Source: Candidatus Merdimorpha stercoravium (GTDB taxonomy: Bacteria > Bacteroidota > Bacteroidia > Flavobacteriales > UBA1820). From it: a stretch of 14,161 nucleotides of DNA. Below are positions 5,948 through 11,205 of this stretch, in pieces; the stretch's first letter is position 1, and each line of letters begins with the position of its first letter. The position numbers and the translations under genes are program-made. The notes under the pieces are model-generated. The model had not been told where the DNA came from. It saw only the letters and a list, made by a program, of their open reading frames with translations, and ran no database searches. Location of the stretch: contig DVLY01000045.1 in NCBI GenBank assembly GCA_018715295.1, forward strand, positions 1 to 14,161. Direction: 5' to 3'.

Positions 5948-7048
5948 ATGGAAAAACATCTTAACACGGTCATCGCCGGTTCGGGCTGTTACCTGCCGCC
6001 CCGGGTGGTGAAAAACGATCATTTCCTCTCGACCGAGTTTTACGATACGGACGGGAAACGCATCGAACGCACCAACGAGGATATCGTTGAAAAATTCCGG
6101 GAACTGGTCGGCATTACCGAACGCCGCTATGTGGAAGACGGGGTGAACAACTCCGATATGGCTGCCGAGGCTGCCCGCCGGGCGATCGAGTCCTGGGGAG
6201 GCGATCCGGAGACCCTCGATTATGTGATCGTGGCGCACAACTACGCCGATATTCCCGAGACGACCTATTGCAGCGAAATGGTCCCCTCGGTCAGTGCGCG
6301 GGTCAAACACAAACTGGGCATCAAGAACCGTCAGTGCATCCCTTACGACATGATCTTCGGTTGCCCCGGGTGGTTGCAGGGAGTGATCCTGGCGCACCAT
6401 CTGATACAGGCTCGTCTGGCTCGCAACATTTTGGTGGTGGGCAGCGATACGCTTTCCCGCATCTGCGACCCGCACGACCGCGACCAGATGATCTTTTCGG
6501 ACGGTGCCGGAGCGGTGGTGCTCACGGCAGTGGAATCCGACAAGAAATTCGGGGTGCTTTCCACCGCAACCCTTTCCGATACGGGCGAGGAATCCGACTA
6601 CCTCAAAGGCGGCCCGAGCGTCAATCCGGACTACTCCGGACCGCGTCGTACGGTGATCCGTATGGCTGGCCGCAAGGTGTACGAGTACGTGCTGCGCAAT
6701 GTCCCCGGGGCGATCAAGTCGGCGCTCGACCAGGCGGGATTGACCCTGGACGAAATGGCCAAGATGATCATCCACCAGGCCAACGAAAAGATGGACGAGG
6801 CGGTGTTCATCCGTCTGCGCCGTCTCTATCCGGGCTGCAAGAAGGAGAGCAAGGAGTTCATGCCGATGAGCCTTTCTTTCCTGGGCAATTCCTCGGTGGC
6901 CACCATTCCTACCTTGTACGATCTGATCGCCCGCGGGGAGCTTCCCGAGCATCGTTTTCACGCTGACGACAACGTGATCCTCACTTCGGTAGGAGCCGGG
7001 ATGAGCATCAATGCGGTGATCTACCGTTTTCCGGACAGTTGGAAGTAA
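5948..7048 (+). CDS. 3-oxoacyl-ACP synthase III family protein
   Basis: The thiolase-fold enzyme (366 aa) should condense an acyl primer with a malonyl-ACP-type extender. The KASIII triad is complete: C139 in FGCPGW, H276 in IIHQAN and N314 in LGNSS. The glycine-rich end, SVGAGMSINAVIY, is also present. It is about 40 residues longer than typical FabH and lacks the classical FabH active-site wording (no ACSG), so it belongs to the longer KASIII-like group common in Bacteroidota rather than being the housekeeping fabH; the primer is unknown. The ATG at 5948 gives MEKHLNTVIAGSGCYLP, the usual start. An upstream in-frame ATG (5876) would overlap tetR by 53 nt with unrelated sequence. It is cotranscribed with tetR and followed by a good terminator. 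Confidence 0.9.
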   Translation: MEKHLNTVIAGSGCYLPPRVVKNDHFLSTEFYDTDGKRIERTNEDIVEKFRELVGITERRYVEDGVNNSDMAAEAARRAIESWGGDPETLDYVIVAHNYADIPETTYCSEMVPSVSARVKHKLGIKNRQCIPYDMIFGCPGWLQGVILAHHLIQARLARNILVVGSDTLSRICDPHDRDQMIFSDGAGAVVLTAVESDKKFGVLSTATLSDTGEESDYLKGGPSVNPDYSGPRRTVIRMAGRKVYEYVLRNVPGAIKSALDQAGLTLDEMAKMIIHQANEKMDEAVFIRLRRLYPGCKKESKEFMPMSLSFLGNSSVATIPTLYDLIARGELPEHRFHADDNVILTSVGAGMSINAVIYRFPDSWK

Positions 7049-7088
7049 GTTTTTTGTTTACATATTGAAAACAGTTGTGTTAAGTGTG

Positions 7089-7123
7089 CAGGGATCGCGT
7101 TTTTCGCGGTCCCTGTTTTGTTT
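7089..7123 (+). terminator. Intrinsic terminator after KASIII
   Basis: An 11-bp stem pairs 7089-7099 (CAGGGATCGCG) with 7105-7115 (CGCGGTCCCTG), with one G-T wobble, a loop of five T, and the tail TTTTGTTT. It lies 40 nt after the KASIII stop and closes the tetR-KASIII unit. Confidence 0.85.
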
Positions 7124-7167
7124 CTGAAAGGAGGAGGCCGGAAGGGAAGAAGAGGCGGATTTAACGT

Positions 7168-7198
7168 TTTGGAAACATACCCTTAAAAAATACTTAAA
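7168..7198 (+). promoter_or_regulatory. Weak candidate promoter of the phosphate transporter gene
   Basis: TTTG at 7168-7171 is followed after exactly 19 bp by TACTTAAA (7191-7198). The latter matches TAnnTTTG only in TA and one T. The leader would be about 35 nt. The surrounding DNA is A/T-rich, but no better match lies between the terminator and the start codon. A phosphate-controlled promoter of another kind cannot be excluded. Confidence 0.3.
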
Positions 7199-7240
7199 AG
7201 AAAAGCCGTTATTTAGCACCGTGAACCAAACCGATGCGTA

Positions 7241-9526
7241 ATGAACGACATCTTTCTCTTTCTGATGGTGTTGATGGGGACATTGGCCGTGCTGGACCTC
7301 ATCGTAGGAGTAAGTAACGACGCGGTCAATTTCCTCGGGTCGGCGGTCGGATCCAGAGCCGCTTCTTTCAAGTTTATTATCGTAGTGGCCTCCGTAGGCA
7401 TTATTCTCGGCGCGGTATTTTCCAACGGTATGATGGAAATAGCGCGCCGAGGCATTTTTCATCCCGAAATGTTCGTGTTCGAGGAAGTGATCATGATTTA
7501 TCTGGCGGTGATGATTACCGACGTTATCTTGTTGGATGTCTTCAATACCTTGGGATTGCCGACCTCCACAACCGTGTCGATGGTATTCGAACTGCTGGGA
7601 GCTTCGGTAGCCATGTCAATGTTCAAGGTGGTCGGGGCGGAAGACGTTCCCTCGTTCCTTACCTTTATGGGAGATTTGCCCACTTTGGGTGATTATATCA
7701 ACTATGAGAAAACTATCCCGATGATTACGGGAATATTTGCTGTGGTGATTATCGCCTTTGTCGCAGGAGTGGTGATACAGTGGCTGGTTCGTTTTATGCT
7801 GACGTTCAATTACAGTCAGCGGCTGAAGTATTGGGGAGGTCTGATCGGTGGAGTGGCTCTGACGGCGATCGTGTTTTATTTGTTGCTCAAGGGGGCAAAA
7901 GGCACGACCATCATTCCTCCGGCGGCCAAGGCATGGATCGGAACGCATTCGATGCTGTTGATGCTGATATGCTTTGTTTTTTTCACCCTCGTTTCGCAGC
8001 TGCTGGTGTCGGTGTTCAAGATCAATATCTTGAAGGTGATCGTGCTTTCCGGAACCTTCGCCCTGGCGATGGCCTTTGCGGGCAATGACTTGGTCAATTT
8101 TATTGGTGTTCCGCTGGCTTCTTTTGGAGCGTATGAGGCATACAGCCAAACAGGGGATATCAACATGTACATGGATGTGCTCAATACGGATGTGAAGACG
8201 CCGCTGTTTATCCTCATTATCGCAGGCGTGATCATGATGCTGTCCTTGATATTTTCCCGCAAGGCGCACAACGTGCTCAAGACTACGGTCGATCTTTCCC
8301 GTTCGGAAAGTGCCGATGAGCGTTTCCGTCCCAATACTATTTCCAAACTGATGGTGCGCGCTTCGGTGTATGTAGGACGAGGACTTACCTATTTGTTGCC
8401 CCATCGCATCCGCGAACATATCGAAGGGCGTTTCGACCGTCCGTATGTCAAGGATATCAAACGTCGGGATGTGCCGGCATTCGACTTGGTGCGTGCTTCG
8501 GTCAATGTGGTGGTACCGGCCATCATCATTTCGATGGGAACGAACAGCACCCTGCCTTTGAGTACGACCTATACCACCTTCATGGTAGCCATGGGAACTT
8601 CGCTGGCCGACCGGGCCTGGGGCTTGGAGAGCGCGGTGTATCGCGTATCGGGCGTAGTGCGGGTGATCCTTGGGTGGTTTGCTACGGCGCTCATTGCTTT
8701 CCTTTCGGCGGCCTCGTTGGCGCTGCTGCTCAAGGTGATCGGTGTCAAGGCCATCATACCCATCATCATCGTGGCGGGCATGACGGTCGTCGCCGTGAAA
8801 CTGTTCAAGAAACTGGCCCGCAAGACTGCTCCGGAGGTTTCGATGGACATGCAGGTAGAGTATCCCAGCGCGGCAGCTGCCGAGCGGGCTTTCGATATGA
8901 AGATCTCCGACGTGATGATCGATTCGATGCGTCTGACCGACCAGGTGATCAAGGGCTTGTTCATGCACAGCCGTTCGGTGCTCTCCAATGCACAGAAAGC
9001 ATCCTTCCGTCTGGAAGAAAACGTCAAGAAACTGCGTTTTTCGACCTTCTATATGATCCGCTCTTCGGAAGATATCAACGGTCCCCATGCGGCATATTAC
9101 GTCAAGAGTCTCTCGTATCTGGTAGCGCTGACCGAATCGGTGTCGGTGATTGCATCTTCGGCTTTCGAGCACCTGGACAATAACCACAAACCGCTGATCC
9201 AGTACCGCAAGGAGACTTTGGTAACCATCGGGAAACGGTTGGATACCCTCTTCGGCGAGATGACCGATGCGATCCGCGAGAACGATTATAGCCAGGTGAT
9301 TGCTCTGCGGGAGATAATCCTTTCCCTGAGCGATGACATCGACCGGATCATGGCCAAGGAAGCCGACCGGATCGGGGAAAACAAGGAGTTCTCCCGCCGC
9401 AATACCAACCTTTATTTCGGTATGCTGTTCGAAGTCAAGCGCGTGCTGTACGCTCTTTCGGGTTTTGCCGCGCTTTTCGACAAGACCCATAAATTGCACG
9501 AAGAGGACGAAGCACCTCGGTCGTAG
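7241..9526 (+). CDS. PiT-family inorganic phosphate permease with PhoU-like C-terminal domain
   Basis: The 761-aa inner-membrane protein should import phosphate with a coupled cation (PHO4/PiT family). The duplicated signature is visible: VSNDAVNF at 24-31 and AGNDLVNF at 280-287. The paired PxSTT motifs are LPTSTT (106-111) and LPLSTT (438-443). About ten or more hydrophobic segments span residues 1-530, split by a hydrophilic cytoplasmic loop at about 345-415. From about 545 to the end the protein is soluble, charged and helical, with the look of a DUF47/PhoU-like domain. In many bacteria this is a separate gene beside pit; here it is fused, giving a length well above E. coli PitA (about 500 aa). 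The fused form is one I know from Bacteroidota. The gene stands alone between two terminators. The cation and affinity cannot be told from sequence. Confidence 0.93.
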   Translation: MNDIFLFLMVLMGTLAVLDLIVGVSNDAVNFLGSAVGSRAASFKFIIVVASVGIILGAVFSNGMMEIARRGIFHPEMFVFEEVIMIYLAVMITDVILLDVFNTLGLPTSTTVSMVFELLGASVAMSMFKVVGAEDVPSFLTFMGDLPTLGDYINYEKTIPMITGIFAVVIIAFVAGVVIQWLVRFMLTFNYSQRLKYWGGLIGGVALTAIVFYLLLKGAKGTTIIPPAAKAWIGTHSMLLMLICFVFFTLVSQLLVSVFKINILKVIVLSGTFALAMAFAGNDLVNFIGVPLASFGAYEAYSQTGDINMYMDVLNTDVKTPLFILIIAGVIMMLSLIFSRKAHNVLKTTVDLSRSESADERFRPNTISKLMVRASVYVGRGLTYLLPHRIREHIEGRFDRPYVKDIKRRDVPAFDLVRASVNVVVPAIIISMGTNSTLPLSTTYTTFMVAMGTSLADRAWGLESAVYRVSGVVRVILGWFATALIAFLSAASLALLLKVIGVKAIIPIIIVAGMTVVAVKLFKKLARKTAPEVSMDMQVEYPSAAAAERAFDMKISDVMIDSMRLTDQVIKGLFMHSRSVLSNAQKASFRLEENVKKLRFSTFYMIRSSEDINGPHAAYYVKSLSYLVALTESVSVIASSAFEHLDNNHKPLIQYRKETLVTIGKRLDTLFGEMTDAIRENDYSQVIALREIILSLSDDIDRIMAKEADRIGENKEFSRRNTNLYFGMLFEVKRVLYALSGFAALFDKTHKLHEEDEAPRS

Positions 9527-9553
9527 CAGTGGGGTATTTGAGCGTTTTAAGAC

Positions 9554-9596
9554 AAGTCGCCCGGGCGGGGTGTTTCCCCGCCCGGGCGACTTTTTT
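9554..9596 (+). terminator. Strong GC-rich intrinsic terminator after the phosphate transporter
   Basis: A perfect 15-bp stem pairs 9556-9570 (GTCGCCCGGGCGGGG) with 9576-9590, around the loop TGTTT. It is followed by six T (9591-9596) and extended by two A-T pairs at the base (AA at 9554-9555). It begins 28 nt after the stop codon. Confidence 0.93.
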
Positions 9597-9693
9597 CCCG
9601 GGGAAAGAGGCTTTGTCCGTATGGGAAGACGCAGGGTGGGGCGGTCGGCTTAAAAATTAGAGCGGGGTCTGATAAAATCTTTCCATTTTTGCA

Positions 9694-9701
9694 TAACTTT
9701 G
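9694..9701 (+). promoter_or_regulatory. Predicted -7 box of the lpxD-like gene
   Basis: TAACTTTG matches TAnnTTTG fully. A partial -33 element, TCTG at 9668-9671, lies 22 bp upstream, slightly too far. Transcription would start near 9706, leaving a leader of about 30 nt before the ATG at 9736. The terminator at 9554-9596 makes a separate promoter here necessary. Confidence 0.55.
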
Positions 9702-9735
9702 CCAATGCTATAATCGTGTAATAACCCAAAGCAAG

Positions 9736-10671
9736 ATGAAGTTTCCTACTCCGAAAACACTCTCGGAAATCGCCGCGATGATAGGGGCTGAAAAATACGT
9801 AGGCCCGGCGGATTTTCCGGTGACGGGGATAAATGAGATACACAGCGTTACCCACGGCGATATAGTTTTTGTCGATCATCCTAAGTATTACGACAAGGCG
9901 CTGCGCAGTGCCGCTTCGGTGGTGCTCATCGACAAGGATGTGGAATGCCCCCAGGGAAAGGCCTTGATCATTACCGACGATCCGTTCCGCGATTTCAACA
10001 AGATAACCCGTGCGTTTTGTCCTTTTGTCCCGGCGACGGCCATGATCGCTCCCGACGCCAAGATCGGGCAGGGGACCGTAATCCAACCCGGAGTGTTTAT
10101 CGGGAACGATGTGGAGATCGGCCGGGATTGCGTGCTGCATGCCGGAGTGATCATTTGCGACGGTACGCGTATCGGCGATCGGGTCATCATCAATCCGGGC
10201 GCTGTCATCGGCGGCGACGCGTTTTACTACAAACACCGTCCCCAGGGGTACGACCGCTTGCTCTCCAGCGGAAACGTCGTGATCCGGGACGATGTGGAGA
10301 TCGGCTCGGCCTGTACCATCGACCGGGGCGTGTCCGCCCCTACGACCATCGGCGAGGGGACCAAGATCGACAACCATGTACACATCGGCCACGATACGGT
10401 CATCGGCAAGGAATGCCTGATCGCAGCCCAGTGCGGTATCGCCGGGTGCAACATCATCGAAGACAAGGTAACGATCTGGGGACAGGTCGGCATGACTTCG
10501 GGGATTACCATCGGATCGGGCGCCGTTATCCTGGCGCAGTCCGGCGTTTCGAAGTCCCTCGAAGGCGGGAAGACGTACTTCGGTTATCCGGCCGAAGAAG
10601 CTGAAAAGTTGTACAAACGCGAGGCTTTCTTCCGTCTGCTTCCTGCCTTGTTGAAGAAGAAAGGTTTCTAA
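9736..10671 (+). CDS. LpxD-like UDP-3-O-acylglucosamine N-acyltransferase
   Basis: The 311-aa product has the LpxD layout. An N-terminal substrate domain (about 1-100) has the family pattern GDIVFVDHPKYYDKAL...ASVVLID. A left-handed beta-helix of hexapeptide repeats (about 100-275) follows, then a short helical tail (YFGYPAEEAEKLYKREAFF). LpxD adds a 3-hydroxyacyl chain from ACP to the lipid A precursor at the inner membrane. The catalytic His of the family (H239 in E. coli, in an IAHN context) corresponds to H219 in IGHD. The second conserved His of the family appears to be replaced by G256 in GQVGMTSGITIG. The protein is about 30 residues shorter than E. coli LpxD, and no lpxC or fabZ adjoins it. 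It may be the second LpxD-type paralogue of Bacteroidota, acting on lipid A or another amino sugar. No symbol is given because the substrate is uncertain. Confidence 0.85.
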   Translation: MKFPTPKTLSEIAAMIGAEKYVGPADFPVTGINEIHSVTHGDIVFVDHPKYYDKALRSAASVVLIDKDVECPQGKALIITDDPFRDFNKITRAFCPFVPATAMIAPDAKIGQGTVIQPGVFIGNDVEIGRDCVLHAGVIICDGTRIGDRVIINPGAVIGGDAFYYKHRPQGYDRLLSSGNVVIRDDVEIGSACTIDRGVSAPTTIGEGTKIDNHVHIGHDTVIGKECLIAAQCGIAGCNIIEDKVTIWGQVGMTSGITIGSGAVILAQSGVSKSLEGGKTYFGYPAEEAEKLYKREAFFRLLPALLKKKGF

Positions 10672-10699
10672 ATCCGGTATTTGCGGCCGGAGGCTTATC

Positions 10700-11029
10700 A
10701 TGCTCAAATTCAACGACGATTATTTTACGCGGGTCGTCCCGCAGACGCTCTCCGAAGAACTTTACTACTGGGAGGATGTCGTTCGGGTGGCGTATTACAT
10801 CCACCTGCAGTGGGGGTACGACAATCGTCAGCACCGGCAAACGTACTTGGTGGTGCAGCATGCCTGCGGGGAATACCTGAAGATACCCAAGGAGAGCGAG
10901 GACTGGAAGCCGTTCGAAGACAACATGGACAAATACCTGTCGATCCAGGTAAAGGTGAAAGACCGGAAGAAACTCCTGGAAAACAATCCTCCGTTGGAGT
11001 CGTTGATCGACCTTTATGTGAAAGGTTGA
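10700..11029 (+). CDS. Small hypothetical protein, cotranscribed with lpxD-like gene
   Basis: I do not recognise this 109-aa protein. It is soluble in appearance, with no signal peptide or membrane helix. It is rich in charged and aromatic residues (many Tyr, W23, W38), and its C-terminal half alternates Lys and acidic residues as in helices. It starts 28 nt after the lpxD-like stop, and the spacer contains GGAGG (10689-10693), a clear ribosome-binding sequence 6 nt before the ATG. Such a sequence is uncommon in Bacteroidota and supports the start. There is no promoter in the gap, so it is probably expressed with the acyltransferase. Coding is supported by the regular frame, the ribosome-binding site and the lack of a competing frame. 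Any link to lipid A or to the downstream Sec gene is context only. Confidence 0.75.
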   Translation: MLKFNDDYFTRVVPQTLSEELYYWEDVVRVAYYIHLQWGYDNRQHRQTYLVVQHACGEYLKIPKESEDWKPFEDNMDKYLSIQVKVKDRKKLLENNPPLESLIDLYVKG

Positions 11030-11112
11030 TGCTTTCCGCGTTTGCTGCGCAAGAGGAAGGGAAACAGCGTGGCGGGCAGGATGATATGGAATGCCCCGGA
11101 CCTTTGTTAACT

Positions 11113-11131
11113 GCGAAAACTTCGTTTTCGC
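11113..11131. promoter_or_regulatory. Perfect inverted repeat just upstream of the secDF promoter
   Basis: GCGAAAAC (11113-11120), loop TTC, GTTTTCGC (11124-11131) forms an 8-bp perfect palindromic stem. It abuts the predicted -33 box at 11132. No T-run follows on either strand, so it is a poor terminator. It could be a protein-binding site for secDF control or a weak transcript end for the small upstream gene. Confidence 0.4.
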
Positions 11132-11163
11132 CTTGCCGCTGCGCTCGCCTTTGCGTATATTTG
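11132..11163 (+). promoter_or_regulatory. Predicted promoter of secDF
   Basis: TATATTTG at 11156-11163 matches TAnnTTTG fully. CTTG at 11132-11135, 20 bp upstream, matches three of four bases of the -33 box. Transcription should begin near 11168, with an A-rich leader of about 38 nt (AAACAAACAAATATC and so on) that fits the AT-rich translation-start regions of Bacteroidota. Confidence 0.65.
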
Positions 11164-11205
11164 CCCCTCGAAAACAAACAAATATCATAAACAAAACCAA
11201 AGATA

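Noticed and set aside
7616..9499. Long minus-strand frame opposite the phosphate permease
   Set aside because: It is antisense to a well-supported membrane protein, His/Arg/Gln-rich, and has no domain or start signal.
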